Source of the DNA: Ianthella basta
Taxonomy: Eukaryota; Porifera; Demospongiae; Verongiida; Ianthellidae
Reading direction: 5' to 3'
DNA length: 64,000 bases
NCBI GenBank assembly: GCA_964019415.1
Contig: OZ025875.1
Coordinates: 2,979,911-3,043,910, forward strand
The notes beneath the pieces are model-generated. The model was given only the letters and a program-made list of their open reading frames with translations. It searched no databases and was not told where the DNA came from. Shown here in pieces: positions 51,401 to 61,791 of this stretch. Made by a program: the position numbers and the translations under genes. Every line of letters starts with the position of its first letter. Position 1 is the first letter of the stretch.

Positions 51401-53027
51401 TGCAATCGGTCTATTTCTTTGAACCTTTCGTTTGTTAAGCGAATATCCTCTATTAGGCGCATATTTTCTTCCTGGCAGAGCTATAAGCGCATGTATACTG
51501 CATGGCCTAATGGCCTATAGGTTATAGCTTAAAACATTATGTGCATGGATGTTATATGTAATAGTGTGCAAGAAAGCTGTTTGATATCATCTCTACCTTC
51601 ATACTCCTTTATCCCACTCACATTCAGGAGCCTAAGGAAGGCTATCCATCTAAAGCTGTTGCTCAACCTCTGCTTTGCTCTGTTGGGGCTGTATGTCACC
51701 TTCATCATCAGCACTGTCTCAACTGGTGTACCTGTGCTCTGCGGAGTGGTCTCTGCTCTCATGCACTACTTCTTCCTGGCTGTGTTCTTCTGGATGGCAG
51801 CAGAAGCCATTCACTTACACAGGAAGTTGGTGACTGTGTTCAAACCAGACATCCAGAACTACGTCATAATTGCCATGGCACTATGCTGGGGTAGGTTGGT
51901 GCATGTGGAGAGGGAGAGTAACACAATAACTAGCATTTTCTTTGTGCCGTATTGCCTTCATGTGCAATCCTACCTTCTACAGTGGTTCCAGCTTTCATTG
52001 TGGTGTTCTCCTTGGCTCCATACTACCACAACTACATTCATCCAAACTTGTAAGGAGTTTGAGAGAATGCTGCACAGTAATGCCTGTGTTCAGTGTACTC
52101 AATAATGCTTTTCTCTCTCTCTCTCTCTCTACAAATTGCAGCTGCCGTGTGCATGGATATTCCTTCTATATTGGTCTTCTTGTACCATTTGGTGTCATCT
52201 ACATTATGAATTGGGTCATATTCATCCTCATTTTTGCCAGTCTGCTGTGTAGGCCCAATGTTAAGAAGGAGACAAGCAGTAGTGGGAACCTTCGCAAACT
52301 GAAGGAGAACTTCATGATTGCCCTGGGACTGTCCCTTCTCTTTGGAATGGGCTGGGCCATTGGTCTGCTAGCCACCAGTGATCTTCCTGATGCAGTGCGC
52401 TACCCTGCTGAGTGGGTCTTCACCCTGACTACTGCCTTCCTGGGTGTATACCTGTTTATACTGTATGTTGTGAGGTCTCCAGAAGCACGTAAACTTTGGA
52501 AGAGGTGGCTTCTCTGCCAGCGCAAGAAGGCTGCTTATGGTGTGTCTAAATCTAGTAACAGCAGTCCCAGCAAGTCTCGCTTTGGAACAATGACTTCTGC
52601 CATCATATCCTTGGGAGGAACTTTGAAACGTGGCACATTGAGGAAGGCTGGCAAAAGCACTGACACACTGACACGCAACACAACTGCTGAACAGGAAAAT
52701 CTATACTCTTTCTCTAGTCCTACTGCAAAACTGACAGACATTGCCTCCCCTTTTGCTGAGCAATCTTCTGTGATGGAGAATATCTCTACCGGTGCCACAT
52801 CCACTTATTTGCCATCAGTGGAGATTGAGTTAGTCCGTAGATTGGACCAATATGAACAGTCCAACAATGAGGAACCCGTAAAAGAGGACATTGCCACTGA
52901 GTCCATTGTTGAAACCATGAGCTTCCATGACAGCTCCTCTTTGTTTGGCTGCAATGCTCTCTCTGCTCAGCAAGACCCAGCTCCAACTTGCTACATAGTC
53001 CAGAACAAGGAGACTGAAGGGCTCTGA
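34113..53027 (+). CDS. Adhesion GPCR gene B, 5' end not found; one nonsense codon; 7.3-kb transposon-filled intron
   Basis: Exons: 34113-34439, 34619-34906, 36213-36494, 37004-37282, 37675-37965, 38081-38392, 38611-38892, 39061-39375, 39535-39816, 39989-40294, 40405-40776, 40896-41033, 41105-41383, 41454-41536, 41613-41853, 42034-42278, 42400-42543, 42624-42718, 43191-43659, 43746-43803, 43934-44037, 44244-44371, 51628-51890, 51983-52049, 52142-53027. All phases join, about 2,178 codons. Architecture: seven FN3, four Ig-like, EGF, Ig, SEA-like, HRM-like, GAIN, GPS, 7TM, tail ending CYIVQNKETEGL. Exon 39989-40294 has a TGA (40063-40065) where gene A has CAA. That exon is phase 1-1 and could be skipped without frameshift. 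The 44372-51627 intron holds several nested mobile elements. Predicted plasma-membrane receptor, self-cleaved at H-L|T. Confidence 0.82.
35127..35677 (-). pseudogene. Non-LTR reverse transcriptase fragment with internal deletion
   Basis: Minus strand, in an intron of gene B. The upstream part (35677-35560) reads GMQDQVLTLVLLGQIEMAKA then MLVAFIDFTKAYDTVDRVKL, the RT palm block A with the catalytic Asp. About 50 codons later a second frame (35537-35127) carries the zinc-knuckle-like C-terminus ERVCKECDSGEVEDVFHRLL and QCSAWDHLRQ. Palm blocks with the YxDD motif are missing, so most of the RT is deleted and the frame shifts at the junction. Dead LINE copy. Confidence 0.8.
37675..38892 (+). CDS. 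Gene B FN3 exons 5-7
   Basis: Exons 37675-37965, 38081-38392 and 38611-38892, the counterparts of A 9580-10791 with the same phases. All are intact: SIYLSWEEPSDNNAPILMYH; RLTITWAEPVMTNGNVSSYD; FTLEWNPPRTPNGIIDFYQV. Introns between them also align with A. Confidence 0.88.
39061..40776 (+). CDS. Gene B four Ig-like exons, third with in-frame TGA
   Basis: Exons 39061-39375, 39535-39816, 39989-40294 and 40405-40776, phase 1-1. The first, second and fourth are open. In the third the frame reads GETLVVSC then TGA (40063-40065), and continues ANADPPPMILWFRGDQM. Gene A has CAA at this codon. Everything else in the exon, including both splice sites, is intact, so loss is recent or the exon is skipped. 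Confidence 0.82.
40896..41383 (+). CDS. Gene B EGF exon and following Ig exon
   Basis: Exon 40896-41033 is EGF-like (NECDPNPCLNNGKCIDG, YACIC, GRNC). Exon 41105-41383 is an I-set-like Ig (VVLSCSATGNPTPNIQWYKD, GFYQCVAFSSFG). Both are intact and near-identical to A 13046-13533. Confidence 0.87.
41454..42278 (+). CDS. Gene B SEA-like and HRM-like exons
   Basis: Exons 41454-41536 and 41613-41853 (SEA-like) and 42034-42278 (HRM-like, VTWPQTEIGQVASVQCRCG, GAVWEEPQCESC). Before the second SEA exon, the cag used in one reading of gene A is mutated to cgg, but an AG six bases earlier (41611-41612) keeps phase 0 and adds Leu-Arg. Confidence 0.6.
42400..44037 (+). CDS. Gene B GAIN domain and GPS
   Basis: Exons 42400-42543, 42624-42718 and 43191-43659 (GAIN: LATVLLNITGSG, RISTSVFIRDSLF, EIVGSIVVDLTL), then 43746-43803 (GPS part 1, CQFWNFTAD) and 43934-44037 (GPS part 2, AWDSRNCRVLNETAEEVECG, CDHLTHFAILL). 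All GPS cysteines and the H-L|T site are kept, so autoproteolysis is expected. Confidence 0.85.
44244..53027 (+). CDS. Gene B seven-transmembrane core and tail
   Basis: Exons 44244-44371 (TM1), 51628-51890 (TM2-TM3 and start of TM4), 51983-52049 (TM4) and 52142-53027 (TM5-TM7 and tail). The TM1 exon ends GA|gtgagt (phase 2) and the TM2 exon starts with G, so they still join correctly across the 7,256-bp intron; the same intron of gene A is 675 bp. The tail, about 175 residues, is Ser/Thr-rich and ends CYIVQNKETEGL as in gene A. Confidence 0.88.
45006..45691. mobile_element. Foldback element interrupted by a hAT-like insertion
   Basis: The left arm (45006-45108: AAAAGTACAGAAACTAGAAA, ... TTTTCTACAAAAATAGTAGG, ... 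ATAAAAATGACAGAAA) is repeated inverted at 45192-45271 and then, after a 393-bp interruption, at 45665-45691 (TTTCTAGTTTTTGTACTTAT). Removing the insertion restores a continuous right arm. It lies in the TM1-TM2 intron of gene B and is absent from gene A. Confidence 0.75.
45272..45664. mobile_element. hAT-like short element nested in the foldback element
   Basis: Begins CAGTGGCGTAGGAAG and ends CTTCCTACACCCCTG; the reverse complement CAGGGGTGTAGGAAG gives 15-bp inverted termini with two mismatches. It is flanked by the direct repeat TATTG (45267-45271, 45665-45669) and splits the right arm of the foldback element exactly there. No coding capacity. Confidence 0.7.
47430..49134 (+). CDS. THAP-domain DDE transposase
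   Basis: Two exons, 47430-47952 and 48215-49134 (phase 1 junction), 480 residues. Residues 1-93 are a THAP zinc finger: C7/C8...C12, conserved W37, C58-x2-H61 and the closing AVPSVF motif; it should bind the transposon ends. A coiled-coil-like stretch follows (LRAELAQTWKDLERAKEEAM). After the intron comes a helix-turn-helix (LAIRFGVSESTVCRIFQKWI) and a DDE_Tnp_4-type catalytic core: FAIIDATE (first Asp), KAIMADRGFD (second Asp), SVRIHVERVI (Glu). All three acidic residues are present. The start is the first ATG giving the full THAP motif; a short upstream ATG frame (47322) ends early. The intron contains a perfect 26-bp inverted repeat. Confidence 0.88.
48033..48100. repeat. Perfect 26-bp inverted repeat in the transposase intron
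   Basis: GACGTAAGTGCATGATGTTC plus CTAGCT (48033-48058) is repeated exactly inverted at 48075-48100. The 16-nt centre is itself palindromic (AATACTAGTATT), making a 68-bp near-perfect palindrome. It lies fully inside the 262-nt intron 47953-48214. Confidence 0.95.
49157..51306 (-). CDS. SAP/SWIM/YqaJ-nuclease protein of the transposon
   Basis: Two exons: 51155-51306 (ATG 51304-51306) and 49157-51050, phase 2 junction, 681 residues. Exon 1 ends in a SAP-type DNA-binding helix pair (WTVNQLRDYLRKRNGRLTGR). Around residue 205 a SWIM-like zinc motif is visible (SCIPCPAGTSGGLCQHVFAL). The C-terminal third is a YqaJ/lambda-exonuclease-type domain with GASPDRV, then LLEIKCPY (Asp...Glu-x-Lys catalytic pattern) and YYHQVQGQMAITG. 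The role is probably processing DNA ends during transposition or replication of the element (inference). The frame stays open upstream to 51462, but that is outside the inverted repeat, so the internal Met is preferred. Convergent with the transposase gene. Confidence 0.85.
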
Positions 53028-53760
53028 CACATTTCCATTGCAACTGTACCTACATACAGTATACTGTATATCCTCAGTATGACACAGAATGCACTATGCT
53101 AATCAACACCATGCAATACAGACCTAGGCTGTATTATACATATAAATGTAGTAAGATTTAAATACAGTGATTGCTGTATCATAGAGCTAGCCTTAAGGTG
53201 TGTGCTTGTACTTTGTAGCCCTTGGGTAGTGGATACCAATTGATTGGTGATGCAAATGTGTGAGCCTTCAATATAATTATGGTGACAGTAGCGCAGTGGT
53301 GGCAGAGCATGATTGGGGTTGGTGGGGGAGGGGGGTAGCTAGGGTCTGCTGCATGGGTGACAAAGCCAGTTATACCCATAGCTGCTACTCTGGAATCAAG
53401 AAATATGGGGGGGGCTACATCCCACTAGCCCAGCCCCCCCAACCCTGTTTTGCCACCCTCACTGTGGCGTAAGGGCTAGTCAGAAGGTGCTCAGCAAAGT
53501 GCATGTACACAGTATGTACTACACCCACACTCACTCACATAAGAGCATGGTACATGCATTCATACATACAAATGATATGAGGGCTTAACTTCTCAGCTGG
53601 CTCAGGCATGAGAATGTGTAGTCATCCAGTAATGGGTTGATGGTTAATGTATAATTGGTGTAGTGAGCTACCAATCAGAAGCTCAATTGAAGCAGATATT
53701 ACACATGGCAGAGGCCATATGGGCGGTGATTGGGCAAATTATACAGTGTGTAGTTGAGGG

Positions 53761-55300
53761 ATGGCCAGTGAAAAGGCATGATGGATGTTCTCTCCCACCT
53801 TACCCCCCCGCCATATGGTTCTCTATATCTCTGAACCCCAATTCCAATGCAGTGCTGAGCACTACCTGTATGTGTACAGGTATGTGATACTGTGTGTACT
53901 GGCATGTAGCCAGGTTTGAGCTTGTTGCAGTACATATATATGTATAATTATATGTATGCAGTACTAATATTGCATAGAGCATCTCTCTTTCCATGTGTTT
54001 CATCAGCTTGTAGTTTGTACACCTGGCCCTGTTGAACAGCTCATGCCATACTTCCTACTGTACTTGCACTAGTGTCGGAAGAGATGAGGAAGATGTGCTC
54101 TTTATCTGTGGTGTTTTCAGAACCATACCCTACACATGTGCAGCATGTGATCATGAGGAATGCTGTAGTAGTGGAGATGATTTATCTTTTCTAGTACAAG
54201 GCCTATAGGTGCCAATTACACAGCATGACGTGACTTCATGTTAGTGGTAATGTGTTTTGTAAGCAATGGCTTAGTCTCGCACATACCATGGTCATGCAAC
54301 AATTATGCAAGTGTCACTCCAGACTTTCAGTTCCACTAAGTGGTGTATGGTGACATTCAGCAGCATCTTCTGGCAGTTATGAGACAATGAGTACAAGCAA
54401 TGTGTAGTAAATGGCCAGTGAAAAGGCATAGTGGACATCTCTCTTCCACCTTACTCCCCTTGCCTGAGCCCCATATGATAGTCCATGATCTCTTGACACC
54501 AGGTTCTAAGCTATGTAGAGCATTACTCTACCTCTGTGTGTAGTTATGTGTCCTCATGCAGCCTGGTATGACGTTTTGCAGTATGTGTGCAAACTCAATA
54601 TTGCGCAGAGCATTCTCTGTTTCCATGTGTTTGAGCAGCTTGTAGTTTGTACACCTTGCCCTGTTGAACAGCTCATGCCATGTTTGTATTGCACTATTGT
54701 CAGAACAGGCTTTGGCGAAGGTGATAAAGAAGTTGAACAGGGATGACTCGATCAACCAAATCACGCAATACAAGAGTACAAGTTCAGTTCATTTCAAACT
54801 CGAGGGTCAAAACGTCCTGAACTTATACCCTTCTGCAGTGTGAGTTGCTCAATCAAGTCTTCCCCATTCATCCATGAGCAACAATGAGTCTCTATGGAAG
54901 TCACTAACCAAAGATTTGATTTCTGCACCGAACATTTCGGCAGCTGACTGCTGCCTTCTTCAGTGGTAAATAGCTTACAGAGTGTGTGGTGGTTAAATAG
55001 GTGAGGGTGACAGCTAATGGTATGACAGCTGATGATGACTTCCAAGAGAACTACCAATGAGTGATGCAACCTAGCCGGACAAGCTTCTTCAATGAGTCTC
55101 TATGGCACCATGATAAGGAAGGTGGGCTTTCAATCTGTGGTATTTACAGAACTATACCCTACACATGTGCAGCATGCGATCATGAGGAATGCTGTAGTAG
55201 TGAAGATGATTTAGCTTTCTACTACAAGGACCAATTAGCACAGCATGCCATGACTTCATGTTATTGGTAATGTATGATGTATTTTGGAAGCAACGACATT
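53761..55300. repeat. Imperfect tandem duplication, units of several hundred bp
   Basis: Blocks of 30-75 bp at about 53761-54200 recur in the same orientation at about 54409-54690 and 55139-55260. They include CTACACATGTGCAGCATG next to ATCATGAGGAATGCTGTAGT at 54127 and 55157. The copies are diverged and carry no shared open frame. Confidence 0.6.
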
Positions 55301-55561
55301 GTCTCACACATACCATGGCCATCACATGTGACTATTGACCTTCCTTATCACTAAGTGGTGTACGGTGACATTCAACAGCATCCTCTGAGAGGAGTCACAT
55401 ACACTGCATTGCAGTTGGTGTGCTGTGTACGTGTCTGAGCATACACATATGTGCATATGTATGTATTGTACAGTACCTATGAACATTTGTATAACCACTA
55501 TAAAATTACAAGGACAGGTAGGTCCTATGATCTAGTTCTGTGAGTGTATATCGTCGCCGCA

Positions 55562-55702
55562 ATGGCACAAGTGTCTTCTAACAGTAATGGTGATGACAGC
55601 GCAATGGAGACGTCGTCTTCGGCGTCATCGATTGAACAAAGCAGTCCTCAGCTGTCTCCCGAAAGCACATCTGCGCACTTGCAACTAGCAACCTCCTGCT
55701 AG
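55562..55702 (+). CDS. Short Ser-rich ORF, doubtful
   Basis: 46 codons starting MAQVSSNSNGDDSAMETSSS and ending ATSC before TAG. Local GC and codon use look more gene-like than the surroundings, as in the N-terminal exon of a nuclear protein. No splice partner was identified. It may be a gene fragment or chance. Confidence 0.2.
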   Translation: MAQVSSNSNGDDSAMETSSSASSIEQSSPQLSPESTSAHLQLATSC

Positions 55703-57020
55703 CAGCAACAACTCCTTCATTCAGCATGTGACCAATAGTGGATGTACAGTGTCCATATTATTGTACCTTTTAGTGACTCCAACCGATAACGGTACTTTTT
55801 CAGCTTTTCGGAGCGTCTTGTGTGTGTGTAGTTTTGAGTTCAATGTAGAATCATTAATTTTTTTATTCAAACTGTGTGTGGTATATATACATTGATTATT
55901 ACTCATTGCATGTATTTAATTTGTGTTATTTGGTAGGGCAATATAATTCATTCACTGTGTTGTGGTCAGATCGAATGTGCATGACACATCTGCAAGTTCA
56001 GTAACTGCATCATACAGTCACAAATTGTATTATTGTATCAGTTAATTTGTTGACCACAGTCAATTTGTATGTTTGTAGCTTCTTTTATATACAATTATTA
56101 TTAATACTGAATTTCACATTGAATTGAATTCACTTCTTATGGTGTATATTTAATATTAGCCAGATTATATATGCCATGAGTACACCAATCAGCAGTGCAT
56201 GTGTATAACTTAGTAATGTACATATTGCATGGGATATAGTACTTAGCACAAGGGACAGAGTTGAACCTGTGTATTCAGAGCACCCGATGCCTGATGCTGC
56301 CCAAAGTGGTCTTAATATACAGGTGCATGCATAATCCCTTGTGTCCAAGTTCAGACACTGTATGTGTACTCAAGCAACAATAAACCACACGCTGCACATG
56401 GGCACAGTGCAGTTAGCATTGTAGGGCGGGAGAGATCAAGGCCGTGTATATTACCCACTGGTTCTTAGCTGGCACAGAAGTGAGTAACAAACAGTTGACT
56501 TCATGAAACACGCACGCAACAGATCATGCCAGTTCCTTCCTCGCCAGTACAACCGACTTGACTTCCCTGAGAGCTATCAGTGCTGAATATACCAGCTGGA
56601 CTAGCTTCTTCAATTATATGGGCTTCATCAATTCAACTCATGTGAACATAATCAGTACGTGAGCATGTTTTGACAAGCTGAAAAGTTATGAATGGCACAG
56701 CATAACAGAAGAATCAAACACACCATCCAACTCCATTGATTCTACCGGCTATGAAATGTAAATATTGGGACTGCGCTGATCTTGTTGCTAGGATGGACTA
56801 GACGACCATCCTATGGGGGGAGGGTCAGGTACTGGGGAATGAAGCTATGGTAATAGCCTATACAAATAGAACATTGGGGAAATTGTCACTTTTCCTGATT
56901 CCCATCCTGCTCGCCCATCCTGTACCAATCTCCCCCTTATGGTAAGTGATGGCTTCACAGCTGACCTTCTGACATACCTGAGAGTGGCTGTGCACTTATA
57001 TGGTTGCCTTGTATGTGTGC

Positions 57021-57072
57021 ACGTCAGAACAGTGTACGTCAGAACAGTGTACGTCAGAACAGTGTACGTCAG
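57021..57072. repeat. 15-bp tandem repeat, 3.5 copies
   Basis: ACGTCAGAACAGTGT repeated three times exactly, then ACGTCAG. No known role. Confidence 0.9.
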
Positions 57073-57238
57073 TACATCGCCAATGGAATGTCCCAAGCTG
57101 GGCTACAATGTCTAATTGGAACTCTTTAATGCAACAGACCATAAAATGACAATTTCACATTGTGGTGCAATCCATCACAACCTGTTGGATACTTCCCTCA
57201 CATCATACTGGTGTCAACAAATACCCTTTAAAACTGCA

Positions 57239-57266
57239 TACACACACACACACACTTTCACACACA

Positions 57267-57305
<39 letters not shown>

Positions 57306-57336
57306 TCACACACACTCACACACACTCACACACACA

Positions 57337-57398
<62 letters not shown>

Positions 57399-57418
57399 AC
57401 ACACACACACACACACAA
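57239..57418. repeat. CA-rich compound microsatellite
   Basis: CA runs interrupted by TTTCACACACACTCA motifs. A second CA run lies at about 57583-57627. Confidence 0.95.
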
Positions 57419-57591
57419 TAATTCTAGATCCAGAAACTAGTGGCTATAGGTCTGACTGGCTTTGCCACCTTGCATGCAGCTCCTCTAAACTGTGTCATAT
57501 TCCACCACCACTGCACACACCCTTACACCACAGAATCACATTTGATACATCTCCACATGTATGAAAAACACCTTTGCAATCACACACACAC

Positions 57592-57629
<38 letters not shown>

Positions 57630-58521
57630 ATGTACAAATGCAGTGGTACATACCCCTGTACCAGTGAACTAGAATTAATATGGAAGTGGTCCTGGAGATA
57701 AGGAAGATTGTACACACACACACAACACACATATATAGGAAACACCTCGTGCACGCATTATGCTGAGACTATATAATTTTCCTATTGCATTCCATATGTA
57801 TAAAAGATGTCACTGAAGTTGCCTTATGTATCAGTATACCATTCGATTGAAATCTGTGTTCCTGGGACTGTTAGACCAGAAAATACTTCTGTCCTTCCAG
57901 ACAAAGACAAAGCACTGGTAAGCCACTCTATTACTAAAGGTATAGCTAGCTGCTTCACATATGGAACACTTTGTCAGTGAACAAGGCTATTGACTAGCCT
58001 TAGTTGGCATCTACCCAGTCCATCTATTTAGGACAGAATATAATATATATCATTGGTGCATGCCACTGCATGGAGTGTCTGATAAAGCAAGTGCATGTAC
58101 TAGGGTGATAATTCTACGTATGCAATAATTTTTGCTGGAGCTAATAAAGCATGCTCCTTTACTGTCATCACTACATAAATTATTCAAACATCGACGGTTC
58201 TGCGCACTGCAGCTGTATAGTGGTGTTGCACATAATGCCTGGCCCACCTCAATTGTAACCAGGTCCTTCTATCCACAGATGGCCTATGTACCAGGCCAGT
58301 TGAGGCAAGGCAAGTCGCTTGATAGGGTGAAAGTGCGAGTTTGAAGCCTTCTGCTGTTTGATGGAGAGTGTCCTGGTAACCATGATCCCATTCGATATCT
58401 GCTATTCTCTTCAGCATAGTGATAGGTGGCGACGAACTAAGAGATTTCATTTGAAACAGATACATGAGAATTGCAACATGCAGACAATGTGTTCTATCAC
58501 TACTTGTGGCTTCTTCTTCAG

Positions 58522-60251
58522 CTTGCTAGAGAAGAGGGAAGCACCACAAGCTGTCGGTTTTGGAATGTCACTGCTGATGGTGAGCTGTGGTAGTGTGTAC
58601 ACACGTACACACATGTACACGACACATGTACCTATATACCTGTGTGTATCTGACTGCTTGCACAATGTCTATTATAGAAATAGTGAACATAAAATACACT
58701 CGGGTGTACTTGACATGTATCCATTAAATACAGCTGGCTTTGGTGCATAGGACGGTAGCAACTGCAGAGTGCTCAATGAAACTGCAGAGGAAGTGGAGTG
58801 TGGCTGTGACCATCTCACTCACTTTGCCATTCTGCTGGTGAGTGACTGACAACTTACAGAAATATGCTAGTGATTGTACAACTACTATTACCAGGCTGTT
58901 CATCCTTCCAGTTACCAAGCAAGCATTCCCTTGTCTCAGAGTATCTCTCCATTCCATTTCTCATCTATAGGACATCACCCCTGATTAACCAAGAAGCTCT
59001 TCTCCAGCTAGTGAACCCCTCACTGGAGTGTCTTACATTGGCACTGTACTCTCCATCATTGGTCTCATCATCATTATCGTCACATATCTTGGAGAGAAGT
59101 GTGTACTGTGCTGCTAGAGCAATATTACTGCATTGTAACTTTTCTAAGGCAATACTCATGTTGAAAGCCTTTGGAGCAGATGGTTATAAATTGTACTGAC
59201 CACATTTGGCACAGGTATATGTACCATGTAATGGCAAAGCTTCTAGCCTATGTCATGGCCTTCACTCTATAAATCATCCACCCAACACATCCATGCAACA
59301 CACTGCATAGCCCAATTCTAAGTTTCTCCCATCACTTGTTCATGACAGCCCACACGCAGTATGTATGGGAGTTCAAACCTTTCTTTTTCTGTTACAGTGG
59401 ACTTTCGTTTGAGCAAAGTGACTCTACCTGATCTCCTAAAATTGTTTTAAGCTAATTGTTCCTTTTGTATACTGCCAGCTTTCATTGTAGTATTCTCCTT
59501 GGCTCCATATTACCAGAACTACATTCATCCACAATTGTAAGGAATTTCAGAGAATGCTGCACCATACTGACTATGTGCAGTATACTAAATGTTCGTTTCT
59601 TCCCTTCCTCTTTACAAATTGCAGCTGCCGTGTGTATGGATATTCCTTCTATATTGGTCTGCTCATACCATTTGGTGTCATCTACATTATGAACTGGATA
59701 TTATTCATCCTCATTTTTGCCAATCTGGTGTGTAAGTCCAGTGTTAGAGAGGAGACAAGCAAGAATGGGAACCTTCGCAAACTGAAGGAGAACTTTATGA
59801 TTGCCCTGGGAATAACCCTTCTCTTTGGAATGGGCTGGGCCATTGATCTGCTAGCTACCAGTGATCTTCCTGATGCAGTGCGCTACCCTGCTGAGTGGGT
59901 CTTCACCCTGACTACTGCCTTCCTGGGTGTATACCTGTTTATACTGCATGTTCTAAAACCTCAAGAAACACGTAGACTTTGGAAGAGGTGGCTTCTCTGC
60001 CAGCGTAAGCGGGCTGCTTTTGGCATGTGGAGATTGAGTTAGTCTGCAGATTGGACCAAGATGGACAGTCCAACAATGAGGAACCTGTGAAAGTTGACAT
60101 TGATACTGAATCCATCATTGAAACCATGAGTTTTTATGACAGCTCCTCTTTGTTTGGCTGCAAAGCTCTCTCTGCTCAGCATGACCCAGCTCCAACTGGC
60201 ACAGATGGAGATTGCTACATAGTCCAGAACAAGGAGACTGAAGGGCTCTGA
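58522..60251 (+). pseudogene. Pseudogene F: copy of the 3' half of gene A
   Basis: Collinear with A from about 15802. GPS exon 1 (58522-58579) is intact. GPS exon 2 (58734-58837) has TAG at 58748-58750 in place of the Trp of AWDG. The TM1 exon (58971-59098) has TAA at 58986-58988. The TM2-TM3 exon is deleted: sequence equivalent to A 16799 joins directly to sequence equivalent to A 17467 near 59470. The TM4 remnant is 59479-59536. The last exon starts at 59625, but a roughly 250-bp deletion in the tail at about 60025 shifts the frame to an early stop (60040-60042), while the old C-terminus remains readable to 60251. Clearly dead. Confidence 0.92.
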
Positions 60252-60986
60252 CACCATTTCATATTTTATCTGCACTTATACTGTATAATTTCAGTGTGAC
60301 ACAGAATTATATGCTAATCAACACCATGCAATACATATCTTGGCTATATTGATATGACACATGCATGCTAAATTAATGCAAATGTAGTAGGACTATTAGT
60401 ACATACAGTACAGTGATTGCTGAAATACAGGATTTAAGTACTGTGTAAGCTCACATTTTCGCAGGATTTTATTTTCACACATTTTGTAAGGCCGTCAGCA
60501 TTCGTGAAAAATATTTTCTCATGAATATTTCATAGTTACAGTTTCAGTATTTATAGACATTGCAAATACTACCACTATAATCTGGTGACCATTTGCGAAA
60601 ATAAAATCATGAACTACTCTTCCAAGCGGCAATTCGTGAAACTTTCATCCCACAAAACTTAACACTTACGTGGTACATTCTTATACTTTGTATATTGTCT
60701 TTGGCCAAGGACTGATTCTTTGAATGTGTGAACGTTATATAAATAATTATAATATGATTATAAAAATGATGTATTAATGGACTTTCACAATACACCTGGT
60801 TCCCTTTCCATTGCTATGCGGTTGAGACCTCCACCAACTGAGAGACTGTCAATTATAAATTACTATTGACTGACTGGTGATAAGCACAAGTAAATAATGT
60901 ATATAAACACACTACACAGATTCAAAATTAACACACGCCATTGTCACAGATGCATATGGTGTGTGTGCAATTTTTACAGTACATTA

Positions 60987-61231
60987 TATTATTGCTTAGG
61001 GAGCAAACTGATCTTGAGCAGATACGTAGCAGAATCAATGACAACTTGATTTGCAGGATGTTTTGGCCTCGTGGGCCTTTGTCAACTGTGTACAAAATTC
61101 AAAACAAAGGTCCACAAAGCCGAAACATCCTCAAATCAAGTTATTGGTTCTGCTGCACATTTGTTCAAGATCAGTTCACTCCCTTATTGAATAATGCAGC
61201 AATGAGCCTCCATGATATTATTATTGCTTAG
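60987..61231. mobile_element. Second copy of the foldback element of 19242-19486
   Basis: Same inverted arms and the same flanking TATTATTGCTTAG words (60987-60999, 61219-61231), in the same position relative to pseudogene F and gene G. It was carried by the block duplication, not by a new transposition. Confidence 0.75.
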
Positions 61232-61791
61232 TACCACCTGTACTCCCTATTGTATTCCTGGTGAAACATGTATGTCCCTAGCTTAATGTACATATGTACT
61301 GGCTGCTTATGGAGTGCAAACTATATGTATGCAATGGTCAAATACATAACTGGCTTGAAAGCAAACAATGTTCATATAACAAAACGTAATTGCTATAACT
61401 GAACCCCACTTGAAGGCGCTGCACTTGATGTCCATCTAGCAACAAACGTATTAAGTACATGCATGTGGGCCAGTTTCACTTGACATGAGTGCAACATGAT
61501 ATGGCTATGTACTATGAACATAATATTATGCTAATAGAGTGAGGGAATTAAGTACACACGCACCACACACAAATGAAAGCAACATGTTACACAATAATTG
61601 CACTACATGAACTGACAGTGAATGATTTGAAAAAAGCATTTGAATACTGACCAGATTATGCAACACATCTTACAGCAGCTGTATTATACGTTAATTTGGA
61701 TGTCTACATGATTATTGCAAAGAATTAGAGGACTGAAGAAGCTAATTAAAAAGTGCTCCAGTCAAAACATGCAATGACAGTGAACAGTGGA

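Larger units (their letters stand above)
47303..51412. mobile_element. Apparently intact THAP/DDE + YqaJ DNA transposon (ISL2EU-like)
   Basis: Perfect 18-bp inverted repeats AGACCGATTGCATAATAA (47303-47320 and inverted 51395-51412), extending imperfectly inward (GCCGAAA...GGGGCA at both ends). The flank is AT on each side (47301-47302, 51413-51414), a 2-bp target duplication. It is 4,110 bp with two convergent genes, transposase (+) and YqaJ nuclease (-), stop codons separated by 22 bp, both open over their full length. The combination of a DDE transposase and a YqaJ protein with a 2-bp duplication is what I remember of the ISL2EU superfamily. Inserted in the TM1-TM2 intron of gene B; absent from paralogue A. 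Confidence 0.85.
53028..58460. other. Intergenic between gene B and pseudogene F
   Basis: No gene with support. It contains imperfect long repeats: GTAGTTTGTACACC...GAACAGCTCATGCCAT at about 54010 and 54640; GGCCAGTGAAAAGGCAT at about 53763 and 54412; GAGGAATGCTGTAGTAGT at about 54153 and 55180. It also has a short Ser-rich frame at 55562-55702 and several CA/AC repeats. Confidence 0.5.

Noticed and set aside
51307..51462. Longer N-terminus of the YqaJ protein from ATG 51460
   Set aside because: It would start outside the transposon inverted repeat, so the Met at 51306 is the more likely start.
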